Origin: Pseudomonadota bacterium
GTDB taxonomy: Bacteria > Pseudomonadota > Alphaproteobacteria > Acetobacterales > Acetobacteraceae
Assembly: GCA_018971725.1 (NCBI GenBank)
Contig: JAGXAE010000002.1
Span: forward strand, 1-50,925
Length of the DNA: 50,925 nt
Direction of reading: 5' to 3'
The notes below the pieces were generated by a model that saw only the letters and a program-made list of their open reading frames with translations, ran no database searches and had not been told where the DNA came from. Of this stretch, positions 1-8,802 are shown piece by piece (position 1 is the first letter of the stretch; each line of letters begins with the position of its first letter). The translations under genes were made by a program, and so were the position numbers.

Positions 1-312
1 GATATCCGCACCTATAAGTTTCAACCCGGCAAGATGCCGGCATGGCTGAAACTGTACGAGGACCTCGCCTGGCCCTTGCAGCAGAAACATCTGGGCGAGT
101 GCCTGGGCTTTTACACCACCATCGAGGGCGAGCTGCATCAGGTGGTGCATATCTGGCGCTATGAGAGCCAGGCTGACCGCGAGGCGCGCCGCAACGCCCT
201 GGCGCAGGAGCCGAATTGGACGAAATTCCTCTCCGAAGTTGCGAAACTCGACGGGTTTATCTCCATGGAAAATAAACTTGCGCGGGAAACGCCCTTCTTC
301 AGCGCCAAATGA
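1..312 (+). CDS. NIPSNAP family protein, 5' end truncated by window edge
   Basis: Frame open from base 1 (DIRTYKFQPGKMPAWLKLYE...HLGECLGFYTTIEGELHQVVHIWRYES), NIPSNAP-like dimeric alpha/beta barrel pattern. Confidence 0.75.
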   Translation, partial: DIRTYKFQPGKMPAWLKLYEDLAWPLQQKHLGECLGFYTTIEGELHQVVHIWRYESQADREARRNALAQEPNWTKFLSEVAKLDGFISMENKLARETPFFSAK

Positions 313-1598
313 CCATGCAAAGCACCGCCATCATCATTGCTGCCGGTCTGGGCACGCGGATGAAATCCGCCCTGCCGAAGGCCGCGCATAAGATCGCGGG
401 GCAGCCGATGCTCACCCACCTCATCCGCGCCGCCGAGCAGGTGTTCGACCGCATCGCTGTGGTGGTGGGGCCGGATATGCCGGCGCTGGAACAGCTTGCC
501 GCTCCGCACGCCGTGGCCGTGCAGCGCGAGCGTCTGGGCACCGCCCACGCCACACTCCAGGCCGAGGCGTTTTTTGGTGAAGGCCCGGTGGCGGTGTTCT
601 ACGCCGATAATCCGCTGGTCTCGGTGGAGACCATGCGCGCCCTGCTGGAGCGCTTGAACGCGGGCGATGCCGGGCTGGTGCTGCTGGGTATGACCCCGCC
701 GGACGCCGCCAGATATGGAAGGCTGGTAATGGACGGCGAATATCTCGCCCGCATCGTCGAGTATATCGATGCGACGGAGGCGGAGCGCGCCATTTCCTTC
801 TGCAATGCCGGCGGCATGGCCGCGCGCGGCGCGGATATGCGGGACTGGCTGGCCCGCGTGGGCAACGCCAACGCCAAGGGCGAGTTTTACCTGACTGACA
901 TCGCCGGGCTGGCGCGGGAGGACGGCATCAATGTCGCCGCTCTCAACGCGCCTTACGATGAATGCCTGGGCGTGAATTCCCGCGCTGAGCTGGCGCAGGC
1001 GGAAGCCGCCTTCCAGACCCGAGCGCGGGCGCATCACATGGCGGAAGGTGTTACCTTGCAAGCCCCGGAAACAGTGTTCTTCGCCGCCGATACGGAGATC
1101 GGGGCAGATACGGTCATCGGCCCGCATGTGGTGTTCGGCCCAAGCGTGAAAATCGCCGCCAATGTGGAGATCAAGGCGTTCTCGCATCTGGAAGGCTGCG
1201 TTGTCAGCTCCGGCGCCATCATCGGCCCCTATGCGCGGCTGCGTCCCGGCGCTGAGCTTGGCGAAGGCGTGCATATCGGCAATTTCGTGGAAGTGAAGGC
1301 GGCGAAGCTCGGCAAAGGGGTTAAGGCCAATCACCTCACCTATCTGGGCGACTCAGAAATCGGCGCAGGCACGAATGTCGGCGCCGGCACCATCACCTGC
1401 AATTACGACGGCAAGGCCAAGCACCGCACAAAGATCGGCACAAACGCCTTCATCGGCTCCAATACCGCTCTGGTGGCGCCGGTTTCAGTGGGGGATGGCG
1501 CGCTCATCGCCGCCGGGTCCGTTATCAACCAGGACGTGCCGGACAACGCGCTGGCGCTGGGCCGCGCCCGGCAGGTGAACAAACCCCGGAAAAGCTGA
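309..1598 (+). CDS. glmU: Bifunctional UDP-N-acetylglucosamine diphosphorylase / glucosamine-1-phosphate N-acetyltransferase
   Basis: N-terminal IIIAAGLGTRMKSALPKAAHKIAGQPM nucleotidyltransferase motif; C-terminal hexapeptide repeats with GAGTITCNYDGKAKHRTKIG. Confidence 0.96.
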   Translation: MTMQSTAIIIAAGLGTRMKSALPKAAHKIAGQPMLTHLIRAAEQVFDRIAVVVGPDMPALEQLAAPHAVAVQRERLGTAHATLQAEAFFGEGPVAVFYADNPLVSVETMRALLERLNAGDAGLVLLGMTPPDAARYGRLVMDGEYLARIVEYIDATEAERAISFCNAGGMAARGADMRDWLARVGNANAKGEFYLTDIAGLAREDGINVAALNAPYDECLGVNSRAELAQAEAAFQTRARAHHMAEGVTLQAPETVFFAADTEIGADTVIGPHVVFGPSVKIAANVEIKAFSHLEGCVVSSGAIIGPYARLRPGAELGEGVHIGNFVEVKAAKLGKGVKANHLTYLGDSEIGAGTNVGAGTITCNYDGKAKHRTKIGTNAFIGSNTALVAPVSVGDGALIAAGSVINQDVPDNALALGRARQVNKPRKS

Positions 1599-1609
1599 AG
1601 CGCGCGGCG

Positions 1610-2185
1610 CTACGAAAGATGCAGCGCGTGAAACAGCTTGGCGCTGGCGGGTATGGCGCGCATCAAGGCATGGCGCTCCAGCACGATGACCGCCAGAATC
1701 AGCAGGATGAGCAGCGGAACCACTAGGTGTGGCCGTTTCACTTGCGGCCGTTGCCGCACGCGTTCGGGCTCCAGATCCATCTCGTTATTGCGGGCCGCGC
1801 GTACGAGGTCGGCAAAGCGATCGGCCTCGGTCACACCCGCGGGCTCCGGCGGTAGAACCAGGTTCTCCTGGTGGGGATGGCTGACCGCCTCGTCCCGCAG
1901 CGCAGCCTGCACCTCTGCCTTGGCTTCATCATCCATGGGCTGGCCGAACCGGCGGTTCAGCGGCTCGTCCATTTCCGGCGCTGGAAACTGTGCCTCCTGC
2001 TCAGGCGGGGGCTCGGGCGCTGCGTCCGGCATCGCCTCCTCGGCCTGGACCTCCGGCAGAAAGCGCCAGCCATGGCCGCATTGCCCACAGCGCAAAGGGC
2101 GGCCGGCGTTGCCGAGCAGATCGCCGGAAACTTCATAAAGCGCATGGCATTGTGGGCAGACGATCCGCATTTTACCTGAAGGCAT
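1610..2185 (-). CDS. MJ0042-type zinc-ribbon protein with C-terminal transmembrane segment
   Basis: MRIVCPQCHALYEVSGDLLGNAGRPLRCGQCGHGWRF zinc ribbon; C-terminal PHLVVPLLILLILAVIVLERH helix; start could be 2185 or 2170 (ORF track begins at 2209). Confidence 0.8.
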   Translation of the reverse strand: MPSGKMRIVCPQCHALYEVSGDLLGNAGRPLRCGQCGHGWRFLPEVQAEEAMPDAAPEPPPEQEAQFPAPEMDEPLNRRFGQPMDDEAKAEVQAALRDEAVSHPHQENLVLPPEPAGVTEADRFADLVRAARNNEMDLEPERVRQRPQVKRPHLVVPLLILLILAVIVLERHALMRAIPASAKLFHALHLS

Positions 2186-2314
2186 GGCATTTTTAACGGG
2201 TTGCCGCAATAAGGCGGCGGAGTACCGGTGGCATTTACCACAAATAAATGCCGCCTTCGTCTTGCCGGCACGCGGCTTCTCGCGGCACTAGAACTTCATG
2301 GAGGATCAAGCCTG

Positions 2315-2989
2315 ATGGTCCGATTCGACGATGTCTGGCTGCGCTACCAGCATGCTGGCCGCCCGCCGGAGGCCGAAGCGTTGCGTGGGATCAGCTTCGA
2401 GATCGAAGATGGCGGCTTCCGCTGGCTCACCGGGCCATCAGGCGCCGGCAAGACCAGCTTGCTGAAACTGATCTACCTTGCCGAGCATCCGGCGCGCGGG
2501 CGCATTGAAATCCTAGGCACCCGCGCCACGCAAGGCACGAGACGCGAAACGGCGCTACTGCGCCGGCGCATCGGCGTGGTGTATCAGGATTTCCGGCTGC
2601 TGCCGCAGCTGGATGCCTACGACAATGTCGCCCTGCCGATGCGGCTTGCCCGCCGCAGCGAGGCGCAGGTACAGGCGGATGTGAACGAGATTCTGCGCTG
2701 GGTGGGGCTGGCGCACCGGCTGCATGCACGGCCGGACGAGCTTTCCGGCGGCGAACAGCAGCGCATCGCCATCGCCCGCGCGGTGGTGGCGCGCCCCAGG
2801 CTGCTGGTGGCGGACGAACCGACGGGAAATCTTGACGATGAGCAGGCTGAACGGCTAATGCTGCTGATCACGGCGCTGAACAAGCTCGGCACCACCGTTA
2901 TCGTCGCCACGCATAATATGGGGCTGGTGGAACGCTACCCTTTCCCGCGGCTCAGCCTGGAATATGGCCGGCTGGTGCATAATGGCTAG
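2315..2989 (+). CDS. ftsE: Cell division ATP-binding protein FtsE
   Basis: Walker [11 protein letters not shown], signature [14 protein letters not shown], Walker [18 protein letters not shown] upstream of ATG 2315; followed by ftsX. Confidence 0.92.
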   Translation: MVRFDDVWLRYQHAGRPPEAEALRGISFEIEDGGFRWLTGPSGAGKTSLLKLIYLAEHPARGRIEILGTRATQGTRRETALLRRRIGVVYQDFRLLPQLDAYDNVALPMRLARRSEAQVQADVNEILRWVGLAHRLHARPDELSGGEQQRIAIARAVVARPRLLVADEPTGNLDDEQAERLMLLITALNKLGTTVIVATHNMGLVERYPFPRLSLEYGRLVHNG

Positions 2990-3872
2990 ACACAGGGGAG
3001 ATTTGCTGGGCCTGCGCGCCGCACTCTCGGACCGGCTATTGCCGGTGCTGGTGGGGGCGATGAGCTTTTTGGCGGCGCTGGCGCTGGGCGGCGCGCTGGC
3101 CTGCGCCACCCTGGCGGCAAGCTGGCGGGGCGATACCGCCGCGGCCCTCACCATCCAGGTGCCGCAACCCGATGACCCGGACACCGCGAATGACGGTACG
3201 CGCCTGGCCGCCGTGCAGCGTGCCCTTGCCGTGGACCCGGATGTGCAAGATGCGGCGGTGATGAGCAAAGCTGAGATGAACCGGCTGATCTCCCCCTGGC
3301 TTGGCAGCGACGCCACCACGCTCGGGCTTTCGCTGCCGGCGGTCATCACGGCGCAATGGCAAGGCCCCGGCAGCACGGACAAGCTGGCTTCGCAGCTCCA
3401 GCGGATGAGCCCCGGCACGCTGGTGAAAACCGGGGCGCTCTGGGCGGCGCGCGTGGCGGCACTCACCATCAGCCTGCAAGCCTGCGCGCTGGCAGTGCTG
3501 CTGGTGGTGGCGCTGGTGGCGGCGGCGGTGGTGGCGGTGGCCACCCGTTCGGGCCTCGCCCAGCTGCGCGAGACCATCGATACGGTGCATGGGCTGGGCG
3601 CGCTGGATTCGGATATTGCCGCCCGCTTCGCGGCGCGGGCCACATGGCTGGCGCTGGGGGGCTCCGCCGGCGGCACGTTGCTGGCCTTGCCTGCGCTGGC
3701 CTGGCTCGCATGGCTGGCGGCCCCCTTCACCGGCCCGGCCCGGCTGGGCGGTTTCTTCAATCTACCACCCGCCCTGATTGCCCTGGTGCCGCTGCTGCCG
3801 GCTGCCGCCGCGCTTATCGGCTGGACCACGGCCCAGCTAACCGTGCGCGGCTGGCTGCGGCATCTGCCCTGA
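2982..3872 (+). CDS. ftsX: Cell division protein FtsX-like permease
   Basis: Overlaps the ftsE end; four hydrophobic segments; QLRETIDTVHGLGALDSDIAARFAARA typical of FtsX. Confidence 0.85.
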   Translation: MARHRGDLLGLRAALSDRLLPVLVGAMSFLAALALGGALACATLAASWRGDTAAALTIQVPQPDDPDTANDGTRLAAVQRALAVDPDVQDAAVMSKAEMNRLISPWLGSDATTLGLSLPAVITAQWQGPGSTDKLASQLQRMSPGTLVKTGALWAARVAALTISLQACALAVLLVVALVAAAVVAVATRSGLAQLRETIDTVHGLGALDSDIAARFAARATWLALGGSAGGTLLALPALAWLAWLAAPFTGPARLGGFFNLPPALIALVPLLPAAAALIGWTTAQLTVRGWLRHLP

Positions 3873-4507
3873 TGGCGCGCTCTTCCTTCCGCCACCGCCG
3901 GCGCCGTTTTTCCCCTCTGCGGCTGTTCACGCGCCTCGTACTGTTGGCATGCGGGGCCTGGAGCGCGGGATTCCTCATCTATCTGGGCGCCGTCTTCACC
4001 TCCACGCCCCCCAACCCGCTGCCGCCGGCGGATGGCATTGTGGCGCTGACAGGCGGTGACGACAGAATCAGTGAGGCGCTCGCCCTGCTGGCCGCGCATG
4101 AGGCGCCGTTGATGTTGATCTCCGGCGCGGGGCAAGGCACCAATCTGGGCGATTTCACGCAGGATGACCAAAGCGCCGCCACCCGCTATGCCAGCGCCAT
4201 CACCGTGGGCCACATGGCCACCACCACCCATGACAACGGGGTAGAGACGGCGGCGTGGGCGAAGGCACATAACATGCACTCGCTCATCATCGTCACGGCG
4301 GATTACCACATGCCCCGCGCGCTTCTGGAAATCCACAAGGCGCTGCCGGATATGCGGCTCATCCCCGACCCGGTGCGCCCGCCGGCAATGCGCGACAGGC
4401 TCACCTGGCCCACGCTGCGCCTGCTGGCCGCGGAATACAGCAAATATCTGGTCGTGCGGGCCGGGCTGGGCAGCCTGTTCAGCGACAGTGCCTCAGGAAA
4501 CTACTGA
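3872..4507 (+). CDS. YdcF/DUF218 family protein
   Basis: In-frame ATG at 3872 inside ORF 3356..4507; PADGIVALTGGDDRISEAL and TADYHMPRALLEI motifs of the DUF218/SanA-YdcF family. Confidence 0.85.
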   Translation: MARSSFRHRRRRFSPLRLFTRLVLLACGAWSAGFLIYLGAVFTSTPPNPLPPADGIVALTGGDDRISEALALLAAHEAPLMLISGAGQGTNLGDFTQDDQSAATRYASAITVGHMATTTHDNGVETAAWAKAHNMHSLIIVTADYHMPRALLEIHKALPDMRLIPDPVRPPAMRDRLTWPTLRLLAAEYSKYLVVRAGLGSLFSDSASGNY

Positions 4508-4512
4508 ATAAA

Positions 4513-5196
4513 ATGCAAGCACTCCGATCTTTCGCCTTCAACACCGTGCTGTGGGGTAGCGGCGCTGCGCTCAGCCTCTGGTGCGTTCTCGCCGGCCGCT
4601 ATCAGAAGGACGGCATATTGCGCGCCGCACAGCGCTGGGGGCGCATAAGCCTATGGGCGCTGCGCGTGTTTTGCGGCATCACCGTAGAGGCGCGCGGGCT
4701 TGAATTTCTGCCCGAGGGCGGCTGCGTGATCGCCGCCCAACACCAATCGGCGCTGGACATCCTGGTCTGGATTGCGCTGCTGCCCCGCCCCGCCTTTGTA
4801 TTCAAGAAAGAGCTGCGGCGCATTCCCATGTTCGGTGCGCTGCTGGAGCCGAGCGGGATGATCCCGGTGGACCGGGGCGGCGGGCGCGCCGCCCTGCTGG
4901 CGATGGTGGAGCGCGCCCAGCAGGCCGTGCAGGCCGGGCGGCAGGTGGTGATCTTCCCGGAAGGCACGCGGGTGGCGCATGGCGTGCGAGGGGAACTGCG
5001 CCACGGCATCGCGGCGCTGGCGCAGGGCGTGGAGGCGCCCGTGCTGCCCGCCACCACCGATACCGGAATGCGCTGGGGGCGCCTGGCCTTCAACAAACAG
5101 CCCGGCCCCGTTCACGTCACTTTGCATCCGCCCGTCGCGAAAACCCTGACGCGGGACGAACTGCTTTCGCTGCTCGCTGAACTCTATTACGGCTAA
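4513..5196 (+). CDS. plsC: 1-acyl-sn-glycerol-3-phosphate acyltransferase
   Basis: HQSALD (HX4D-like) and FPEGTR acyltransferase motifs. Confidence 0.88.
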   Translation: MQALRSFAFNTVLWGSGAALSLWCVLAGRYQKDGILRAAQRWGRISLWALRVFCGITVEARGLEFLPEGGCVIAAQHQSALDILVWIALLPRPAFVFKKELRRIPMFGALLEPSGMIPVDRGGGRAALLAMVERAQQAVQAGRQVVIFPEGTRVAHGVRGELRHGIAALAQGVEAPVLPATTDTGMRWGRLAFNKQPGPVHVTLHPPVAKTLTRDELLSLLAELYYG

Positions 5197-6308
5197 GCGA
5201 CCGAACGGGCGGCGAAAAAGGTCAACCCCAGCAAAACCGCGTCCACCCCGAAAGCGGCCCCTAATCCGAAATGGCTGGAGACAAGCCCGATCATGACCGG
5301 CCCTGTGAGAAACCCGGCATAGCCGATGGCCACCACGGCTGGCATGGAATGATGCGCCGCCATGCCCGGCACCCGCGCCGCGGCGCTGAAGATTAGCGGC
5401 GCCATATTGCCGGTGCCGAACCCCACCAGCCCAAAGCCGATGATCCCTACAGGGCCGGAATTCACCAGCACAGCCAGGGCAAACCCCGCCACCCCCAGCG
5501 CCACCCCCAGGCGCATCACCGCCGCCTGCCCCAGCCACATCGCCAGCCGATCTCCGGTCAGGCGGGCCAGCGCCGTCATCACCGCGAAGGCGGCGTAGCC
5601 GAGTGTGGCGCCATCTATCGCCATGCCGCGCGAGAAGCGCAGGAAAATCGCGCTCCAATCCGTTGAGGCGCCCTCGGTCATGAAGGCGGCGTAGCAGCAC
5701 AGGCCCAGAACCAGCGCGCGCCGGTTGGGCCAGGCGAAATGCCGGCCGGAGGGCGGAGTGTCACCGCTTTTCGGAACCAGCCGGAAACTCTGCGTTAAAC
5801 CGGCCAGCACGGTCACGGCACTCACCACGCATAGCACCGGCACCGTGCCGCCGAGTTTCAACAGCAGGCTCGCCAGCAGCGCGACCGCCAGCGTGCCCAG
5901 GCTATAGCAGGCGTGGAAGCCAGACATATGCAGCCGGCCGGACATCGCCTCCACCACCGCACCCTGGGCGTTAATCGCCACGTCAAGCGCGCCGAAATTA
6001 GCCCCGTAGACGAACAAAAGTGCTGTGAACACCAGCGGCGAAGGCGCTGAGCCGAGTGCGGGTAGCAACAAACACATCAACAGCGCGGAGCCGATGATGC
6101 AGGAGCGGCTGCCCCAGCGGGCCACCGCCATGCCGGCCAGTGGCATGACCGAGACGCCGCCCGTGCCGCCGGCCAGCAGCACCAGACCGAGCGTGCCGTC
6201 GCCCAGGTGAAAGTGAATTTTGACGTAGGGAATGACAATGGCCCAGACCGAAATGCCGATGCCCGCCAAGAAGAAGACGAGCCGCATAGTCCAGAGTTTG
6301 CCTTGCAT
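5193..6308 (-). CDS. MFS transporter
   Basis: 12-TM-like hydrophobic pattern; MRLVFFLAGIGISVWAIVIPYVK... GTGNMAPLIFSAAARVPGM. Confidence 0.82.
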   Translation of the reverse strand: MQGKLWTMRLVFFLAGIGISVWAIVIPYVKIHFHLGDGTLGLVLLAGGTGGVSVMPLAGMAVARWGSRSCIIGSALLMCLLLPALGSAPSPLVFTALLFVYGANFGALDVAINAQGAVVEAMSGRLHMSGFHACYSLGTLAVALLASLLLKLGGTVPVLCVVSAVTVLAGLTQSFRLVPKSGDTPPSGRHFAWPNRRALVLGLCCYAAFMTEGASTDWSAIFLRFSRGMAIDGATLGYAAFAVMTALARLTGDRLAMWLGQAAVMRLGVALGVAGFALAVLVNSGPVGIIGFGLVGFGTGNMAPLIFSAAARVPGMAAHHSMPAVVAIGYAGFLTGPVMIGLVSSHFGLGAAFGVDAVLLGLTFFAARSVA

Positions 6309-6369
6309 GGCAGAGCGTTATCCCGGCCAGACCTCCGGGGCAAGGCGGGGCTGCGATGCGGGCAAGGAA

Positions 6370-6390
6370 AAGGGGGCTTAGCGCCCCCTT
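6370..6390 (-). terminator. Intrinsic terminator downstream of the GlsB-like gene
   Basis: 8-bp stem AAGGGGGC-TTAGC-GCCCCCTT followed on the minus strand by CTTTTCC; lies between 6417..6674(-) and 5193..6308(-). Confidence 0.65.
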
Positions 6391-6416
6391 ATTATACACG
6401 GCCTAAAGCAGCGCGG

Positions 6417-6674
6417 CTACAAAACCCGTCGCCCGGCTATGGCGTGGTAAATGACCAGAACGACCACCGCGCCAACCACCGAGACAAAGAGCGACCAAAG
6501 GTTGAAACCGGTGACGGGCACGGCACCGAGGGCGCTGAAAATCCAGCCGCCGACCAGCGCCCCGACAATGCCAAGAATGATGTCGATTAAAGGGCCGCGG
6601 CCGCCATTATCCACGATATGGCTAGCGATCCAGCCTGCGATAAGCCCAAGCACAATCCACCCAAGAAGTGACAT
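6417..6674 (-). CDS. GlsB/YeaQ/YmgE family stress-response membrane protein
   Basis: LLGWIVLGLIAGWIAS...GPLIDIILGIVGALVGGWIF transglycosylase-associated-protein pattern. Confidence 0.9.
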   Translation of the reverse strand: MSLLGWIVLGLIAGWIASHIVDNGGRGPLIDIILGIVGALVGGWIFSALGAVPVTGFNLWSLFVSVVGAVVVLVIYHAIAGRRVL

Positions 6675-6750
6675 GGTTTTGCCTCCGGAAAAGTTTCTTC
6701 CTGGGACATGGGCGGCGACGGCCTTCCCCGCAAGCCACCCGCCAAGAAGT

Positions 6751-7755
6751 TCACCCGGCGTTCATGTTCAGCTTAAGCTGCCGCGCCTCCAACCCCTGCC
6801 AGACAATTAGCACGGGCACCGCGATAACGAAATCCCGCGCCCGGCGAAGCAAGGAGAGAGACAGGGCGATATCCGGCGGGATGCCAAACAACCCGCCCAG
6901 CAGCGTGTAAGCGGCTTCCTGCACACCCACCCGGCCAGGGATGAAGAAGGCAAGCGCCATGATGGCATGCAGCATCGCCTCAATGCATACGGCGTCCAGC
7001 CAGGAGAGGTTCACGCCCAGTGCCTGAAAGCCGATGTAAGAGGCCGTGCCGGTGCCAAACCAACAAGCGAGATGAAACGATGCCGCCCAGGCGAGGCGAT
7101 GATGCTGGGTGTACATGCCGTCCAGCGCCTTTTGCAGCCGCTGCACGTTTTCCGCCGCCCCCTGCCCGGTTGTGCCGGCAATGCGCAGCGCCAGGCCGCG
7201 GAACAGCCTGGTGCCGGCACCGCGCTGCGCCACGATCAACCCCACCCCCAGCGCCACCGCAACGGCAAGCCCGATGGTGACTGGCAGCAGCAGGTCCGAC
7301 CCCGGCACCTTGCGCGAGAGAATGACAAGCCCGGTTCCGACGAACACAAGCTGGGCCAGGAATTCGGTGGTGATGTCACCCAAGGTGGAAGCAGCGGCAT
7401 CGGCCGTGGCCACCCCGCCCAGCGTCATGACCCGGGCGCCGATGACATAGCCGCCCACCTGCGAAAATGGCAGGAACTCGCCGGTGGCATCCCGCACCGC
7501 GCGGCCCCAGACACAGAGCAGGAACGAGCCTTTCTGGCGGGAGCGCAGCAGCATCCGCCAGCTTCCCCCCAGCCCCAGCAACAGTGCCAGCTGTGCGGCG
7601 ATATACATCGCCAAACCCGACGCGCTGACCGAGGTGAGCGCGTGAAGCACATCCCCCGCGCCGAAATAGATGACGAGACCGGTTATAACCGCCAGACCCG
7701 CCAGGGTTAACATGGCGGGGATAAGTTTGCCTTTGGCCGACAAGGAGATGCTCAA
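6751..7755 (-). CDS. hpnL: HpnL-like flippase-type membrane protein (lysylphosphatidylglycerol synthase TM-region family)
   Basis: Polytopic, PGRVGVQEAAYTLLGGLFGIPPDIALSLSLLRRARDFV motif of the UPF0104 family; next to hopanoid genes. Confidence 0.7.
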   Translation of the reverse strand: MSISLSAKGKLIPAMLTLAGLAVITGLVIYFGAGDVLHALTSVSASGLAMYIAAQLALLLGLGGSWRMLLRSRQKGSFLLCVWGRAVRDATGEFLPFSQVGGYVIGARVMTLGGVATADAAASTLGDITTEFLAQLVFVGTGLVILSRKVPGSDLLLPVTIGLAVAVALGVGLIVAQRGAGTRLFRGLALRIAGTTGQGAAENVQRLQKALDGMYTQHHRLAWAASFHLACWFGTGTASYIGFQALGVNLSWLDAVCIEAMLHAIMALAFFIPGRVGVQEAAYTLLGGLFGIPPDIALSLSLLRRARDFVIAVPVLIVWQGLEARQLKLNMNAG

Positions 7756-8705
7756 CGTCCCATGATGCGTGTCTTAAGGCGCAGAACGGCTAACCCGATA
7801 CGCCCCAAAGCTGGCATGGTGGTGGGGCGCTTCAAGCGCGAATCATATCCTGCCATGCGTCTTTTATCCTCTTCCAGGCAGATTGCCAAAAGCTGTGGCA
7901 GGTCCATCTCCTCGCTGATGGCCGTGGAGCCGTGCATGGTGAAGTTGGCGTCAGCGCCCTCCAGCCCGTCCACATCCTTGGCGATGCCGATGCGCTCGTA
8001 AATCAGGAACACCCACACGGCCCACACTTTCAGCTCGAACCATGGACGTTTCCACCATGTAAGCCTCGCGCGGTGCCAGGCCAGCCAGTTGGCGAAGAAC
8101 AGAATATGGCGACCCTCCTCCTGCACCACCGGCTCGAAGGTCTCCACCAGCTTATCCGGGAAATAGCCGGAGCGCTTGGCCATTTCGAACAGCCCATAGG
8201 CGAAGAAGCTGTCGATACATTCGGAAAACCCGGTAACGAGCCAGCCCCATTCGGCATCGTTGGGCAGGGTGTAAAAGGGTTCGGGCTGCATCGGGATGCC
8301 ATAGGCCGCGACAAGGCGGGAAAGCACGTCCTTATGCCGCGCCTCCTCACCGGCCATATGGAGCAGCGCCGCCCGCAATTCCGGCCGCGCCACGGTTTGC
8401 GAATAAAAGGTGATGCGCGCCGCGGCCTTTATCTCCGTCTGCACCGCGATATCCCAGATCGGTAGGGAAGTAATGCGCGTCAGCGTCTCCGAATCCAACA
8501 CCGGCCAGTCCAGCACGGCGGGCTTGTAGGGGTTGTAGGTGGCGTCCAGCAGGGCGGTGAACATGCGGTAATGCGCGTCCGAACCCGTTGGAATCGGGCC
8601 AGGTTCAAGAAACTCCCAATACCGGGCGCGACGATCGGCGGTGACAACATCCTCGTCATTTTCCGCGACCTCGGTTGGGGCAAGTGGAAGATCGTACATC
8701 TGCAT
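7752..8705 (-). CDS. Ferritin-like / diiron-carboxylate superfamily protein, function unknown
   Basis: Paired motifs TEIKAAARITFYSQ...GEEARH and ECIDSFFAYGLFEMAK...QEEGRH (two ExxH); start 8705 or 8699 preferred over 8786, which would overlap the hpnA 5' region; stop overlaps hpnL start. Confidence 0.75.
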   Translation of the reverse strand: MQMYDLPLAPTEVAENDEDVVTADRRARYWEFLEPGPIPTGSDAHYRMFTALLDATYNPYKPAVLDWPVLDSETLTRITSLPIWDIAVQTEIKAAARITFYSQTVARPELRAALLHMAGEEARHKDVLSRLVAAYGIPMQPEPFYTLPNDAEWGWLVTGFSECIDSFFAYGLFEMAKRSGYFPDKLVETFEPVVQEEGRHILFFANWLAWHRARLTWWKRPWFELKVWAVWVFLIYERIGIAKDVDGLEGADANFTMHGSTAISEEMDLPQLLAICLEEDKRRMAGYDSRLKRPTTMPALGRIGLAVLRLKTRIMGR

Positions 8706-8802
8706 CCTCAGAGTTGCGCCAAAAGCTGCAATGGGTTCTACAGCTTGTGCGCCGGCGGGTATATCGCCACGGCGGAATGGCAGCAAAGCACGGGGTATTG
8801 AA

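Noticed and set aside
159-1334. 391-aa minus-strand ORF across glmU
   Set aside because: Antisense shadow of the glmU coding frame, no domain motif.
3495-3545. GTGGTGGCG-like repeat resembling a short tandem repeat
   Set aside because: Encodes the Val/Ala-rich TM helix of FtsX; explained by codon usage.
3356-3871. N-terminal half of ORF 3356..4507
   Set aside because: Gly/Ala/Arg-rich out-of-frame translation of ftsX; the real YdcF-like CDS starts at 3872.
2855-4336. 493-aa minus-strand ORF across ftsX and ydcF
   Set aside because: Ser/Ala/Arg-rich shadow frame with no recognisable motif; sense frames carry clear family motifs.
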